The notes beneath the pieces were generated by a model, which saw only the letters and a program-made list of their open reading frames with translations, ran no database searches and had not been told where the DNA came from. DNA of 64,000 bases from Rhodobacteraceae bacterium Water-Bin34 (GTDB lineage: Bacteria; Pseudomonadota; Alphaproteobacteria; Rhodobacterales; Rhodobacteraceae), in NCBI GenBank assembly GCA_900197625.1, contig FZLS01000001.1, positions 62,001-126,000 of the forward strand. The letters run 5' to 3'. The translations under genes and the position numbers were made by a program. Positions 19,774 to 29,972 of this stretch are shown piece after piece; positions within the stretch are counted from its first letter, which is position 1; every line of letters starts with the position of its first letter.

Positions 19774-19782
19774 TTATCCACA
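19774..19782 (+). promoter_or_regulatory. Perfect DnaA box upstream of nrdJ
   Basis: TTATCCACA is an exact match to the high-affinity DnaA consensus (TTATNCACA), about 220 bases upstream of the nrdJ start. DnaA control of ribonucleotide reductase is known for E. coli nrdAB. A single 9-mer in AT-rich DNA could be chance. Confidence 0.45.
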
Positions 19783-19886
19783 GGCTGCTTTGAATAGCAC
19801 GTCAACAAAAAAAAGTATAAAAAATCAAAATAAAGTCGTTGACCGTGGCGTCAGTATGATACAGTTTGTGCTATAGTTCCCGTGGT

Positions 19887-19899
19887 CTACTATATGTAG
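19887..19899. promoter_or_regulatory. NrdR-box-like palindrome upstream of nrdJ
   Basis: CTAC-TATAT-GTAG is a perfect inverted repeat about 105 bases upstream of nrdJ. NrdR boxes are 16-bp palindromes with an AT-rich centre (roughly ACAC-W-ATATAT-W-GTGT). The central TATAT fits, the outer bases only partly. I did not find a second box at the usual helical spacing. Confidence 0.35.
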
Positions 19900-20004
19900 T
19901 AGTTGATAATATTTGTTACAATTTTATCAATTAATAAAAAGAAGTATAAATTTAGACCTAATGAGGAATAAACGAGGCAGTTATTAAAATAAAATGAGGC
20001 AGAA

Positions 20005-23000
20005 ATGAAAATAGAACGACGATTTACGAAAGCTAACCAAGACGCATATGCGGGAATCGCATTTCACAAAACAACTTCTGAAATACGTAATCCAAATGGG
20101 TCTATAGTATTCTCTTTAGATGATGTTGAGGTTCCAGAATCATGGAGCCAAGTTGCTTCTGATGTAATAGCTCAAAAATATTTTCGTAAGGCCGGCGTTT
20201 CTAATGACCTTGTTCGCATAAAAGAAGATGATGTCCCTGAATTTTTGTGGCGATCAGCGCCAAGAGATGGAATGCAAGTAAAGCCAAATGGAGAATATTT
20301 AGGTGAAACATCATCAAAGCAAGTATTCAACAGATTAGCAGGAGCTTGGGCTTATTGGGGTTGGAAAGGTGGAATGTTTGATACTGAAGCCGACGCACAA
20401 TCTTATTATGATGAAATGCGATTTATGTTAGCAGCTCAAATGACTGCACCAAACAGCCCTCAATGGTTCAACACAGGATTGCATTGGGCGTATGGTATCG
20501 ATGGGCCTTCACAAGGGCATCACTATGTAGATTTCAAAACAGGAGTAATGGTGCAATCCAACAGCTCTTACGAGCATCCACAACCGCACGCATGCTTTAT
20601 ACAGTCAGTAAAAGATGATTTAGTAAATGAAGGTGGAATAATGGACTTATGGGTCCGAGAAGCTCGTTTGTTTAAATATGGATCAGGTACAGGTACCAAC
20701 TTTTCTTCATTAAGGGGTTCAGACGAGTCCTTAGGTGGGGGCGGTAAATCATCAGGCCTTATGTCGTTTCTAAAAATTGGCGATCGTGCTGCTGGTGCAA
20801 TTAAATCAGGCGGTACAACGCGCCGCGCGGCCAAGATGGTTATATGTGATATGGATCATCCTGACGTAGAAGAGTTTATTAGTTGGAAAGTAAAAGAAGA
20901 ACAAAAAGTAGCCTCGCTAGTTGCAGGTTCTAAGTTGCATGAATTAAAGCTAAACGAAATATTTGCTGCCATTCGATCTTGGGATGGTTCAGAGGATGAT
21001 GCTTTTGATCCTAAAGTAAATACAGGGCTAAAGTCCGCTGTTAAATCTGCAAAGAAAGTTATGATCCCAGAAACATATGTAAACAGAGTTTTACAATATG
21101 CCCGGCAGGGTTATAGCAGTATCGAGTTTCCTAGTTATGATGTTGATTGGGATTCAGAGGCATACAACACTGTTGCAGGTCAAAATTCAAATAACTCGGT
21201 ACGTGTGACTGATGCATTTTTGAAAGCTGTACAAAATGATGAAGACTGGGAATTAATTCGAAGAACAGATGGCAAAGTTTCAAAGACTGTAAAAGCAAAA
21301 GAATTATGGGAAGATGTTGGGCATGCTGCGTGGGCATGTGCTGACCCTGGAGTTCAGTATCACGACACAATTAATTCTTGGCATACATGCCCTGAGGATG
21401 GTCAAATACGTGGATCCAATCCGTGTTCTGAATATATGTTCTTAGATGATACAGCGTGTAACTTAGCCTCAATGAATCTTTTGAAATTTTTTAAAGACGG
21501 TTCATTTGATGCAGAAGCATACATTCACGCAACGCGATTGTGGACAATAACTTTGGAAACGTCCGTGTTAATGGCACAGTTTCCATCAGAAGCTATTGCT
21601 CGCGGTTCATATGATTTTAGAACACTAGGTTTAGGATATGCAAATATTGGTGGCCTATTGATGAATATGGGACTGTCTTATGACAGCGATGAAGGACGTT
21701 CCATGTGTGCTGCACTAACAGCGTTAATGACCGGTATATCATACAAAACATCAGCAGAGATGGCCAAGGAGTTGGGTCCGTTCCCTGGATATGCAAAAAA
21801 TTCACAACACATGTTGCGAGTTATGCGAAATCATAAACGTGCAGCATTTGGTAAAAAAGCTGGATATGAAGGGCTAGAGGTAAAACCAGTACCACTAGAT
21901 GCAAAAAATTGCCCTGATCGTAATTTAATTGATTTAGCTAAAACATCATGGGAAGAAGCCGTTCAACTTGGAGAAGCGCATGGCTATAGAAATGCACAAG
22001 TATCAGTAATTGCGCCAACAGGAACTATTGGTCTTGTGATGGATTGTGATACAACGGGTATCGAACCTGATTTTGCACTTGTAAAGTTCAAAAAATTAGC
22101 AGGTGGTGGGTATTTTAAAATCATTAATCAATCTGTTCCAGCAGCTCTAGAAAGCATGGGATATGGATCAGCAGAATCAGAAGAAATTATTTCTTATGCA
22201 GTTGGCCATGGCACAATGGGGAATGCGCCAGGAATTAATCATACTGCACTGATTGGTCATGGTTTTAGCCAGGTTGAAATTGATAAAGTTGAGGCGGCAT
22301 TACCATCGGCTTTTGATATTAGATTTGTTTTTAATCAATGGACACTTGGTGAAGAATTCTGCAAAGGAACTTTAGGAATTCCTGATGAACTTTTAAATAA
22401 CCCAACATTTGATCTTCTATCGCATCTAGGATTTTCAAAGAAGCAAATAGAATACGCTAATAATCATGTTTGTGGTACCATGACATTAGAAGGGGCTCCA
22501 CATTTAAAAGAAGAACATTATGGTGTATTTGATTGTGCAAATGTGTGTGGCCGTATTGGTACAAGATATTTATCAGTTGAAAGTCATATAACTATGATGG
22601 CTGCCGCGCAGTCTTTTATATCTGGTGCTATATCAAAAACAATTAATATGCCTAATGACGCTACAATAGAAGATTGCCAAGCGGCATATGAATTGTCCTG
22701 GTCATTAGGTGTAAAAGCGAATGCTTTATATAGGGATGGCTCTAAACTTTCTCAGCCTCTTTCATCTGCTCTCATTGATGATGAAGATGATTTAGAAGAA
22801 ACTCTAATGGAAGCACCTGCTGGTGATCGTCCGCAAATCTTAGCTGAAAAGATAGTAGAAAAAGTTATAATTAAAGAAGTAAACAGGCAAGCGCGTGAAC
22901 GTTTACCTGAGCGCCGAAAAGGATATACCCAAAAAGCGAATGTTGGAGGTCACAAAGTCTATCTGCGTACAGGTGAGTATGAAGATGGTAAAATTGGTGA

Positions 23001-23652
23001 AATTTTCATCGATATGCACAAAGAGGGTGCTGGTTTCCGTGCCATGATGAATAACTTTGCTATCGCTGTATCAGTTGGTCTTCAATATGGGGTTCCATTA
23101 GAAGAGTTTGTTGATGCATTTACATTTACACGGTTTGACCCAGCTGGAATGGTTCAAGGCAATGATAGTATCAAATCTGCAACATCAATCCTCGACTATA
23201 TATTTAGAGAATTAGCTATATCCTATTTAGACCGAACTGATTTAGCTCATGTTCAGCCTGAAGGAGAAAGCTTTGATACTCTTGGAAAAGGTGAAGATGA
23301 AGGTGTTTCAAAAAGCCAACAAACAAATGAGGAAAATCTTGCAATGATTAAACAAGTATCTTCAACAGGCTATCTTCGAAAAAGATTACCTCAAGAATTG
23401 ATGGTTCTACAGGGAGGTCAAGCTAACTTGTTTGAAGACAACACTCCAATTCAAGAAGCCACTGGAACAGATAGTGCAGTTTCTATGAATGTTCAAAAAG
23501 CGGCAAGTTTACCTCAATTAGATGAACGAGCAAAAGCTAAAATGCAAGGATATGAGGGTGACGCTTGTGGTGATTGTGGAAACTATACTCTAGTAAGAAA
23601 TGGGACATGCATGAAGTGTAATACTTGTGGTGCAACCAGTGGATGTAGCTAG
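20005..23652 (+). CDS. nrdJ: Adenosylcobalamin-dependent ribonucleoside-diphosphate reductase (class II)
   Basis: A 1215-residue single-chain class II reductase that makes deoxyribonucleotides using adenosylcobalamin as radical source. It shows [15 protein letters not shown], the substrate/thiyl region around [48 protein letters not shown], and a C-terminal zinc-ribbon cysteine cluster (ACGDCGNY and [14 protein letters not shown]) that re-reduces the active site. GAGGCAG precedes the ATG. No nrdAB is in the window. Its B12 need fits the cobS, cobT and cobQ genes further right. I see no cobalamin riboswitch in its leader. Confidence 0.95.
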   Translation: MKIERRFTKANQDAYAGIAFHKTTSEIRNPNGSIVFSLDDVEVPESWSQVASDVIAQKYFRKAGVSNDLVRIKEDDVPEFLWRSAPRDGMQVKPNGEYLGETSSKQVFNRLAGAWAYWGWKGGMFDTEADAQSYYDEMRFMLAAQMTAPNSPQWFNTGLHWAYGIDGPSQGHHYVDFKTGVMVQSNSSYEHPQPHACFIQSVKDDLVNEGGIMDLWVREARLFKYGSGTGTNFSSLRGSDESLGGGGKSSGLMSFLKIGDRAAGAIKSGGTTRRAAKMVICDMDHPDVEEFISWKVKEEQKVASLVAGSKLHELKLNEIFAAIRSWDGSEDDAFDPKVNTGLKSAVKSAKKVMIPETYVNRVLQYARQGYSSIEFPSYDVDWDSEAYNTVAGQNSNNSVRVTDAFLKAVQNDEDWELIRRTDGKVSKTVKAKELWEDVGHAAWACADPGVQYHDTINSWHTCPEDGQIRGSNPCSEYMFLDDTACNLASMNLLKFFKDGSFDAEAYIHATRLWTITLETSVLMAQFPSEAIARGSYDFRTLGLGYANIGGLLMNMGLSYDSDEGRSMCAALTALMTGISYKTSAEMAKELGPFPGYAKNSQHMLRVMRNHKRAAFGKKAGYEGLEVKPVPLDAKNCPDRNLIDLAKTSWEEAVQLGEAHGYRNAQVSVIAPTGTIGLVMDCDTTGIEPDFALVKFKKLAGGGYFKIINQSVPAALESMGYGSAESEEIISYAVGHGTMGNAPGINHTALIGHGFSQVEIDKVEAALPSAFDIRFVFNQWTLGEEFCKGTLGIPDELLNNPTFDLLSHLGFSKKQIEYANNHVCGTMTLEGAPHLKEEHYGVFDCANVCGRIGTRYLSVESHITMMAAAQSFISGAISKTINMPNDATIEDCQAAYELSWSLGVKANALYRDGSKLSQPLSSALIDDEDDLEETLMEAPAGDRPQILAEKIVEKVIIKEVNRQARERLPERRKGYTQKANVGGHKVYLRTGEYEDGKIGEIFIDMHKEGAGFRAMMNNFAIAVSVGLQYGVPLEEFVDAFTFTRFDPAGMVQGNDSIKSATSILDYIFRELAISYLDRTDLAHVQPEGESFDTLGKGEDEGVSKSQQTNEENLAMIKQVSSTGYLRKRLPQELMVLQGGQANLFEDNTPIQEATGTDSAVSMNVQKAASLPQLDERAKAKMQGYEGDACGDCGNYTLVRNGTCMKCNTCGATSGCS

Positions 23653-23676
23653 AAAGATTTAAATCACAACATATTG

Positions 23677-23704
23677 ATAATGGGGAGTTTATTCTTCCCA
23701 TTAT
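23677..23704. terminator. Bidirectional terminator between nrdJ and the MFS gene
   Basis: ATAATGGG and CCCATTAT pair perfectly around a 12-base loop in the 77-base gap between the convergent genes. Flanking sequence is AT-rich on both sides. Confidence 0.6.
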
Positions 23705-23729
23705 TTATATCTATGAGATAATTATTGTT

Positions 23730-24932
23730 TTACTCTCGGAAACTTTGTGATTTTAATAAAATATACGATAAACAAATTGAAGAACAAATAATCAAGCTTG
23801 TTCCAGCAAAAAAAAGTCCAAATTTATCAGCAATAAGGCCTAAAAGTAATGAGCCTAATGACATGGAGCCTAGAGTAATCATTCCCCATAAACTCATTAC
23901 CCTTCCACGTATGTTATCATGCAAATCAGCTTGTATTTCAGCTTGAAAGCTAACGCCTAAATAAGTGGCGGCGAAACCCATACAAGCAGCAGAAATTAAA
24001 GCGAGTGACCATTGTTGAGTTATTGTGAGTATCCATGCTGAAACCATACCAAATACAGTAACAAATATGATTGAAACCTTAAATGCAGGTACTCGATCAG
24101 AGGTTCCTAAAGCCTTATAAAGTGCGGCACAAAGTGAGCCCGCGCCAACAGTAGCAGCTAAGTGGCCTAGGCCGCTTGCGCCGTTTGAAAAAGTGCCATC
24201 AGCAATTACTGGAAGAATTTCTGCGACAGATCTTATTGATATTGTATAAACAGCTGAAATTAAGAAAATGAGGCGTAAGTATTTAGAAGCCCATACGAAA
24301 AGAAATCCTTCTTTTATAGCTGCGCTTATACTTTGGTGTTCACCTGAGACTTTTAGTCTTCTTGGGTGGAGCGTTGTATAAATAATGATGTTGGGTAAAT
24401 ATAATAATATTGCGATTAAAAGTGCGGTAAGTGTTCCAAAATATTCAATTAATAAACCTCCAATAAATGGACTAATTACCCGGGCAGTATTAAAATTTAA
24501 TGCTGCCAAAGCTGATACTGAACTTATTTGTTCTTTTTGGACTAATCTTGGTCCAATAGATAATCTCATTGGATGATGTGCAGCTGTTATTACTCCTATA
24601 TATATAGCTAATATTATTAGAAAAAATGTAGACATTAAATTTAGTAATAATAAAATAATAGCTATAAGTGCTGCTAAAATCATTCCAAAATTAGTAGCAT
24701 AGGCAGCTTTTATGATATTTGAACGGTCCATTATAGCACCAAAAAATGGACCTATTATCATTGTAGGTAACATTGTTAGTGCCGCGATCAGCCCCACAAA
24801 AGTCGCAGATAATGAGTTCTCCCAAGCCAGCCATGTAATTACTACTCGTAATATCCATAATCCGTTTACGGCTGCAGCTGATCCAATGAAATAACGCCTA
24901 TAACTTGGTGATCTTAAAGCAGTGAGGTTCAT
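23730..24932 (-). CDS. MFS transporter
   Basis: A 400-residue membrane protein with about twelve hydrophobic segments starting near residue 15. It carries the MFS loop motif in a degenerate form (FFGAIMDRSN after helix 2) and resembles the enterobactin-exporter-like MFS_3 group. GGAG lies 5 bases upstream of the ATG. It is divergent from bioM and convergent with nrdJ. Substrate and direction cannot be read from sequence; roles in drug or metabolite export are typical for the group. Confidence 0.8.
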   Translation of the reverse strand: MNLTALRSPSYRRYFIGSAAAVNGLWILRVVITWLAWENSLSATFVGLIAALTMLPTMIIGPFFGAIMDRSNIIKAAYATNFGMILAALIAIILLLLNLMSTFFLIILAIYIGVITAAHHPMRLSIGPRLVQKEQISSVSALAALNFNTARVISPFIGGLLIEYFGTLTALLIAILLYLPNIIIYTTLHPRRLKVSGEHQSISAAIKEGFLFVWASKYLRLIFLISAVYTISIRSVAEILPVIADGTFSNGASGLGHLAATVGAGSLCAALYKALGTSDRVPAFKVSIIFVTVFGMVSAWILTITQQWSLALISAACMGFAATYLGVSFQAEIQADLHDNIRGRVMSLWGMITLGSMSLGSLLLGLIADKFGLFFAGTSLIICSSICLSYILLKSQSFRE

Positions 24933-24977
24933 TAAACTCCAATTGGGGTAAACCCTACGATGTTTCTTGAAGCCCAG

Positions 24978-24992
24978 TTACATTCGATGTAA
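24978..24992. promoter_or_regulatory. Palindrome between the MFS gene and bioM
   Basis: TTACAT-TCG-ATGTAA lies 29 bases upstream of bioM in the divergent gap. It does not match the BioR site (TTATAGATAA type) well. It is a candidate operator for one or both genes. Confidence 0.3.
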
Positions 24993-25020
24993 TTGAGAAG
25001 CAAGGTGATGGTAGGTAAAA

Positions 25021-25719
25021 ATGGTAATAAATTTAAAAGATGTAAGCTTTGAATTTGAAACACATCGCGTACTAGATCAAATTAACTTAAATATTTCTGA
25101 ACACCGAATAGGAATAATTGGTGTCAATGGATCTGGAAAATCAACTTTAGCTAGATTGATATCTGGATTAATTGCTCCAACTTCAGGTTCTATTAGATTG
25201 AATAAAATAGATGTGTTTAAAGATCGGAAGGCTGCATTAAAGACTGTTGGAATTATTTTTCAAAACCCAGATCATCAGATAATTTTCCCCACGTGTGTTG
25301 AAGAAATTAGTTTTGGTTTGATCCAACAAGGCATGACACGAATTGAAGCAGAAAAAAAATCTAAACAACTGTTATTGAAGTTTGATAAGTCAAATTGGAG
25401 TGACGAGCTAGCACATAATCTATCTCAAGGGCAGAGGCATTTTTTATGTTTGATTTCTATTTTAGCAATGGAACCTGATGTTATTATATTAGATGAGCCA
25501 TATGCTGGGCTAGATTTACCAACATCAATAAAACTAAAAAATACAATTAAAAAATTAAATCAACAGATTGTAATGATTACTCATGATAGAGAAATTCTAG
25601 AAGATTTTGAAAGAATATTATGGATAGACAATGGGAAAATAGTTAGGGATGGTTCTTTTGAAAGCGTAATGCCAGATTTTGAAAAAGAAATGAGAAAGCG
25701 AGCCAATGTTAGCGATTAG
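25021..25719 (+). CDS. bioM: Biotin ECF transporter ATPase BioM
   Basis: A 232-residue ABC ATPase of the CbiO/EcfA type that drives biotin uptake with BioN and BioY. It has Walker A GVNGSGKSTLA (about 36-46), the Q loop in IIFQNPDHQIIFPT, the signature NLSQGQRHFLCL, and Walker B DVIILDEPYAGLD. The ABC signature is LSQGQ, normal for ECF ATPases. It overlaps bioN by 14 bases. Confidence 0.9.
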   Translation: MVINLKDVSFEFETHRVLDQINLNISEHRIGIIGVNGSGKSTLARLISGLIAPTSGSIRLNKIDVFKDRKAALKTVGIIFQNPDHQIIFPTCVEEISFGLIQQGMTRIEAEKKSKQLLLKFDKSNWSDELAHNLSQGQRHFLCLISILAMEPDVIILDEPYAGLDLPTSIKLKNTIKKLNQQIVMITHDREILEDFERILWIDNGKIVRDGSFESVMPDFEKEMRKRANVSD

Positions 25720-26302
25720 TATTGCTGGTATTTCTTGGGCCCACAAACTAAGAGTTGGTTATAAATTAGCCACTTTAAGTATTCTTTCCATTTTTATTTT
25801 TTATGTAAATAGTTTATTTTTACTCCTCCTAATTTTGTTTGGAATATTGTTATTATACTATTCAGTTTCAATTGCTGTTTTGAGGAAAGGAATTCTTCTA
25901 CTTCGTCCTTTAATTCTGGTAATAGGCTTAATATGGATTTTTCATATAATCCGCGAAGAATTTTTGTCTGGAACAGTTATATGCCTCAGATTGATTATTT
26001 TATTTGCACTAGCAAATTTTGTAACTTTATCATCAAGACTTTCTGATATGATTGAATTATTTTTATGGATTTTGCACCCATTAAAGCTGATTGGAGTGAG
26101 AACGTCACCAATTGGGCTTGCACTTGGTATGGTAATTCGATTTACCCCTGTATTGATAGCGCGCTCCAAACAATTACTAGAAAGCTGGCGCGCAAGAGGT
26201 TTGAAACATATAAATTGGCGTATTATTCTGCCAATTTTTATTACTGTTATTGATGATGCAGATAGAGTCGCAGAGGCGATACGTGCACGGGGTGGAATTT
26301 AA
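25706..26302 (+). CDS. bioN: Biotin ECF transporter transmembrane protein BioN
   Basis: A 198-residue EcfT-family protein with four to five membrane helices in the first 140 residues. The cytoplasmic coupling motif appears as SWRARGLKHINW and, near the C terminus, EAIRARGGI; these Ala-Arg-Gly motifs dock onto the ATPase. The start lies inside the end of bioM, so translation is coupled. bioY follows directly. Confidence 0.9.
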   Translation: MLAISIAGISWAHKLRVGYKLATLSILSIFIFYVNSLFLLLLILFGILLLYYSVSIAVLRKGILLLRPLILVIGLIWIFHIIREEFLSGTVICLRLIILFALANFVTLSSRLSDMIELFLWILHPLKLIGVRTSPIGLALGMVIRFTPVLIARSKQLLESWRARGLKHINWRIILPIFITVIDDADRVAEAIRARGGI

Positions 26303-26305
26303 TTG

Positions 26306-26860
26306 ATGGAAAAAAATATAGTTTATGTTGCATTGTTTGCTGGATTAATAGCTGCGTTAGGTCTACTTCCAAAACTCACATTGGTAAGTGGGATACCAAT
26401 AACAGCCCAAAGTCTTGGTGTAATGTTATGCGGTGTAATATTGGGCTCTAAAAGAGGGGCCTTAGCAGTTTTACTATTTTTATCTTTAGTTGCTCTTGGG
26501 TTGCCACTTTTAGCAGGTGGGCGTGGTGGATTGGGTGTATTTACTACCCCTTGGGCTGGTTTTTTGTTTGGTTTCCCCATCGCAGCATTTACTACTGGAT
26601 ATTTAATGGAAAAGTTCAGAAACATGCCTATTAATTATGTAGCAAGTATTTCTTCAATTTTTGGAAGTATTATAGTTTTATATACAATCGCAATTCCATA
26701 TTACATGATTGCTGCAAAAATGGATTTTATCTCATCATTAGTAATTATGTCCCCATTTATACCTGGTGATATAATTAAATGTATTTTGGCAGGTTTTATT
26801 GCAAATGGTATCTATAAATCTAGGCCAAATTCAATATTATCTTGGGCGCAAACTAGATAA
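26306..26860 (+). CDS. bioY: Biotin-binding S component BioY
   Basis: A 184-residue integral membrane protein with about six helices that binds biotin. Family segments include SGIPITAQSLGVMLCGVILGSKRGALAVLLFLSLVALGLP read in pieces, the GRGGLGVFTTPWAGFLFGFP motif, and FIPGDIIKCILAGFIANGI. GGTGGA lies 9 bases upstream of the ATG at 26306. Its 3' end overlaps the convergent thiolase gene by 24 bases. Confidence 0.92.
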   Translation: MEKNIVYVALFAGLIAALGLLPKLTLVSGIPITAQSLGVMLCGVILGSKRGALAVLLFLSLVALGLPLLAGGRGGLGVFTTPWAGFLFGFPIAAFTTGYLMEKFRNMPINYVASISSIFGSIIVLYTIAIPYYMIAAKMDFISSLVIMSPFIPGDIIKCILAGFIANGIYKSRPNSILSWAQTR

Positions 26861-27949
26861 TATAAGTGCGCTTCCAAGTCCGCCAGCAGCAGCTATAGTT
26901 GCTAATCCGTTTCCACCGGCTTTTTGTAACTCATGAAACAATCTAACAGCTAGAATTGCACCTGATGCTCCTATCGCATGTCCACGTGCTAATGCACCGC
27001 CACCTATGTTTATAAACTCTCTATTAAACTTAAATTCATTAGCTGCTATTATTGCTTGAGCTGAATAAGCTTCCATTATTTCAATAGCAGTCAATGAATC
27101 GATTCTAATTTTTGTCATCTTCAAAATTTTTCTGACAGCATCTATTGTAGCTAAAGCTGGAGCATCAGGAGTGCCTGCTGATGAAATACCATATACTATT
27201 TTAACTGCATTTGGATATTTTTTTGCAATTTTTTCGCTTACTATTAAGCAGAAGGCAGCAGCATCCGAATCAACAGCTGTTGTCGCCGTTGTAATATTAC
27301 CTTTTAATATTGGTGCTCTTTCACATATGTTTTTGTTAAGTTTTCGAGTAAAGGTATCTTTTAGCTGATTGTTCAGATTAATAATTTCATTATTAAAATC
27401 TGCGTGTAAAGCTTTTTTATGGCTATTAATTGCCCAAGCTTCTTGGTCTTCTTTTGAAATATTCAGTTCACATGATATTTCAGCAATAGAGTCCAACATA
27501 TTAGGGTCTCTATTTTCAATGCCTGTAAAGATTGGTCGATCATAAGCTATTGATTTTCCTGTATTATGATCAATTGCCATTCTTATTGGTCTACACGATG
27601 CGCTTTCTGAACCTCCAGCAATGATAATGTCATGTGTTCCTGACTGTATCATTTGAGCAGCTAGCCAAACTGCATCAAGGCCTCCAGTGCATTGTCTATC
27701 TATGGTATAACCACCAATATGTTTTGGAAGATTTGAAGCTATAGATGTTGGCCTTGCTGGGTTACCACCACCTCCTACTGCATTAGATAGAATTAATTCA
27801 TCTACATAATCTTTTGAAATTTTACTTTCTCTTAAAAGATCACCAATAACTGGTGCCGCTAATTCATGTATTCTTGTTTTTCTAAACGCTCCACCCTTTG
27901 GTATAACGGCTGTTCGTTTAGCAGCTATGATATAGGCATTATTTTTCAT
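26837..27949 (-). CDS. Thiolase-fold protein lacking part of the catalytic set
   Basis: A 370-residue thiolase-superfamily protein. The nucleophilic cysteine is kept (DRQCTGGLDA, Cys87), and the GGGALARGHAIGASGA histidine is present. The NEAF asparagine is replaced (IEIMEAYSAQ) and the C-terminal general-base cysteine is alanine (ATIAAAGGLGSA, where C-I/V-GGG is usual). Normal Claisen or thiolytic chemistry is therefore doubtful. It overlaps the upstream AMP-ligase gene by 11 bases, so the two proteins probably act together. Position against bioMNY hints at a biotin- or pimelate-linked acyl-CoA role, which is inference. Confidence 0.75.
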   Translation of the reverse strand: MKNNAYIIAAKRTAVIPKGGAFRKTRIHELAAPVIGDLLRESKISKDYVDELILSNAVGGGGNPARPTSIASNLPKHIGGYTIDRQCTGGLDAVWLAAQMIQSGTHDIIIAGGSESASCRPIRMAIDHNTGKSIAYDRPIFTGIENRDPNMLDSIAEISCELNISKEDQEAWAINSHKKALHADFNNEIINLNNQLKDTFTRKLNKNICERAPILKGNITTATTAVDSDAAAFCLIVSEKIAKKYPNAVKIVYGISSAGTPDAPALATIDAVRKILKMTKIRIDSLTAIEIMEAYSAQAIIAANEFKFNREFINIGGGALARGHAIGASGAILAVRLFHELQKAGGNGLATIAAAGGLGSALILSSLRPR

Positions 27950-29102
27950 AAAAAGCTTCTTTTATTGATGCAGTCACTTTTATATAATCAGTTTTTCCGG
28001 ATAAAAGTAATGGCCATTCTTTTAAGTTGATTATTCCAGATATTTTTGGGTGTGATGCAATTCCTCCATATACCGCAGCAAAAGCTTTTTGCCCTCGTTT
28101 TGCATCTGGGATTGTAATTACTGCTGCATATTCTATTCCAGAAAGTGACATGAGATCATTTTCTAATGTATCTAAATATACGATTTTATCTGAAATATTT
28201 ACCGCTCTATCTAATCTACCTTCTAAAAAAAGAAATCCATTATTATCTATATGACCTATCTCTCCAGTCGAAAAAGGAGTATCAACATTCATTGAAATTT
28301 GTTCATCTAGATAACTTTCAGCAATCATTGGGGTGGTAACGAAAACTCCACCATTTATGGTTTCTAGTTTTACACCTTCATATGCTTGCCCAACTGAATT
28401 TGGAGGAGTTTTACTATCTGATATTGTAATAAAACTTGTTTCTGCTGTCCCATAAAAGACTTTAATTTCTGCATTAGGAAAGCGTTGCTGGCAAAAATCT
28501 CTATCTAAATCATTAAAAGTTCCACCACCTATGAAAATCTTACGAACTTTAGGGTAAATAATATTATTTTTATAAACTAATTTTAATAAAGTAGGGGTGG
28601 CATAAATAATTGTAGGTTCGCCAAGAGGTCGTAATCCAGTAAAAATTAAGTTTGCACCTATATGCATTGCTTCCGTAGCTGCATAAAGTGTTAATGAATG
28701 AGATAAATGTCCTAATGCGGCAACTGTATCACTTTTTAAAACTCCATTCTTATTAAAGCTATATATCCAACTTTTGTGACTTCGCAAAATAGCTTTGGGT
28801 TTTTTAGTAGAGCCGCTTGTGAAGGTAACAAAATTGTTTGTTTTACTGATGTTAATTGGTAAATTTGAAGGATTTTTCTTTTTTCTTAGTACTGTGTATC
28901 TTTTATCAAGAATTTTTATCATGTCAGATGAGACTACACAGACTTTTTTACCAGTTTCAGCAATGCCAAAGAATGCCGCCATTTCATGTTCGGGGTCATT
29001 TAAACAAATTGCAATTATTTGTTTATCGTCCTTTTTAGACGCCCAAATTCCATAAGCATTTTGAAGTTTTTTGTTTTTATTCGATTTGAAGCGTTCTGAC
29101 AT
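27939..29102 (-). CDS. Short AMP-forming acyl-CoA synthetase-like ligase
   Basis: A 387-residue member of the acyl-adenylate family, about 100 or more residues shorter than usual. It keeps the A3 motif TSGSTKKPK, A5 as YGTAE, the GEIGH...LEGRLDRAVNI hinge region, and an SGKTDY segment near the C terminus carrying the probable catalytic lysine. The N-terminal subdomain is reduced. It is the first gene of a two-gene leftward unit with the thiolase-like gene. The acid it activates is unknown. Confidence 0.75.
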   Translation of the reverse strand: MSERFKSNKNKKLQNAYGIWASKKDDKQIIAICLNDPEHEMAAFFGIAETGKKVCVVSSDMIKILDKRYTVLRKKKNPSNLPINISKTNNFVTFTSGSTKKPKAILRSHKSWIYSFNKNGVLKSDTVAALGHLSHSLTLYAATEAMHIGANLIFTGLRPLGEPTIIYATPTLLKLVYKNNIIYPKVRKIFIGGGTFNDLDRDFCQQRFPNAEIKVFYGTAETSFITISDSKTPPNSVGQAYEGVKLETINGGVFVTTPMIAESYLDEQISMNVDTPFSTGEIGHIDNNGFLFLEGRLDRAVNISDKIVYLDTLENDLMSLSGIEYAAVITIPDAKRGQKAFAAVYGGIASHPKISGIINLKEWPLLLSGKTDYIKVTASIKEAFYEK

Positions 29103-29200
29103 GAAATTCTTATATATTTATTATCTTTTTCTCGCAATTGTGAGACTTGGCTTGGCGGACGAATCTAGATAAAGATTAGAAAATTTAAAAAGGCTTTGAT

Positions 29201-29905
29201 ATGACTTTTCCGAATACTTTTGCAACAAAAGAACAAATGGCAAACTTAGCTGCTAAAATGTTTTTAGAGATTGAAGCAGTAAAATTTCGTCCCAATGACC
29301 CATATACATTTGCTTCAGGACTTGCATCACCAGTATATATAGATTGTCGAAAGCTCATTAGTCATCCTAGAATTCGTTCTGCATTAATGGACTTTGCAGT
29401 TGCAACTCTATACCGTGAAGTTGGTTTTGAGAAATTTGATAGTGCTGCAGGAGGAGAAACTGCTGGTATTCCTTTTGCAGCATGGATTGCAGATAAAATG
29501 TCACTACCAATGCAATATGTTCGGAAAAAACCAAAAGGTTATGGCCGTGATGCACAAATTGAGGGAGATATTTATCCAAATCAACGTGTGCTTTTAGTTG
29601 AAGACTTAACCACTGATGGTGGCTCAAAGCTTATGTTTGCAGATGCAATTCGACGTGCTGAAGCTATTTGTGAACATATTTTAGTTGTTTTTTATTATGA
29701 TATTTTTGAGAATACACATGAGATGCTTGCTGAAAATGGTCTTAAACTTCATTACCTTTTGACGTGGTGGGATATACTTGGGGCAGCACGAGATGGTGGT
29801 AATTTTGACGCTAAATCACTTGATCAAGTTGAGGCTTTTTTAAAGAATCCTTTGGAATGGTCTGCCGCAAATGGTGGCATATCAAAATTAAGTGTTTCAA
29901 AATAG
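29201..29905 (+). CDS. pyrE: Orotate phosphoribosyltransferase
   Basis: A 234-residue enzyme that forms OMP from orotate and PRPP in pyrimidine synthesis. It shows [53 protein letters not shown] and the PRPP loop [14 protein letters not shown]. An AAAAGG sequence lies upstream of the ATG. The length is that of the long alphaproteobacterial form. It is divergent from the AMP-ligase gene, with a 98-base gap. Confidence 0.92.
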   Translation: MTFPNTFATKEQMANLAAKMFLEIEAVKFRPNDPYTFASGLASPVYIDCRKLISHPRIRSALMDFAVATLYREVGFEKFDSAAGGETAGIPFAAWIADKMSLPMQYVRKKPKGYGRDAQIEGDIYPNQRVLLVEDLTTDGGSKLMFADAIRRAEAICEHILVVFYYDIFENTHEMLAENGLKLHYLLTWWDILGAARDGGNFDAKSLDQVEAFLKNPLEWSAANGGISKLSVSK

Positions 29906-29972
29906 TGAATGAACTACAATTTAAGCCCATCTGAATATTAGGCTTTCTAAAAAGCGTGATTAAGGAACAAAA

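Noticed and set aside
19743-20004. Cobalamin riboswitch upstream of nrdJ
   Set aside because: The leader has no B12-box-like sequence or the long paired structure of that class; only a DnaA box and a short palindrome are visible.
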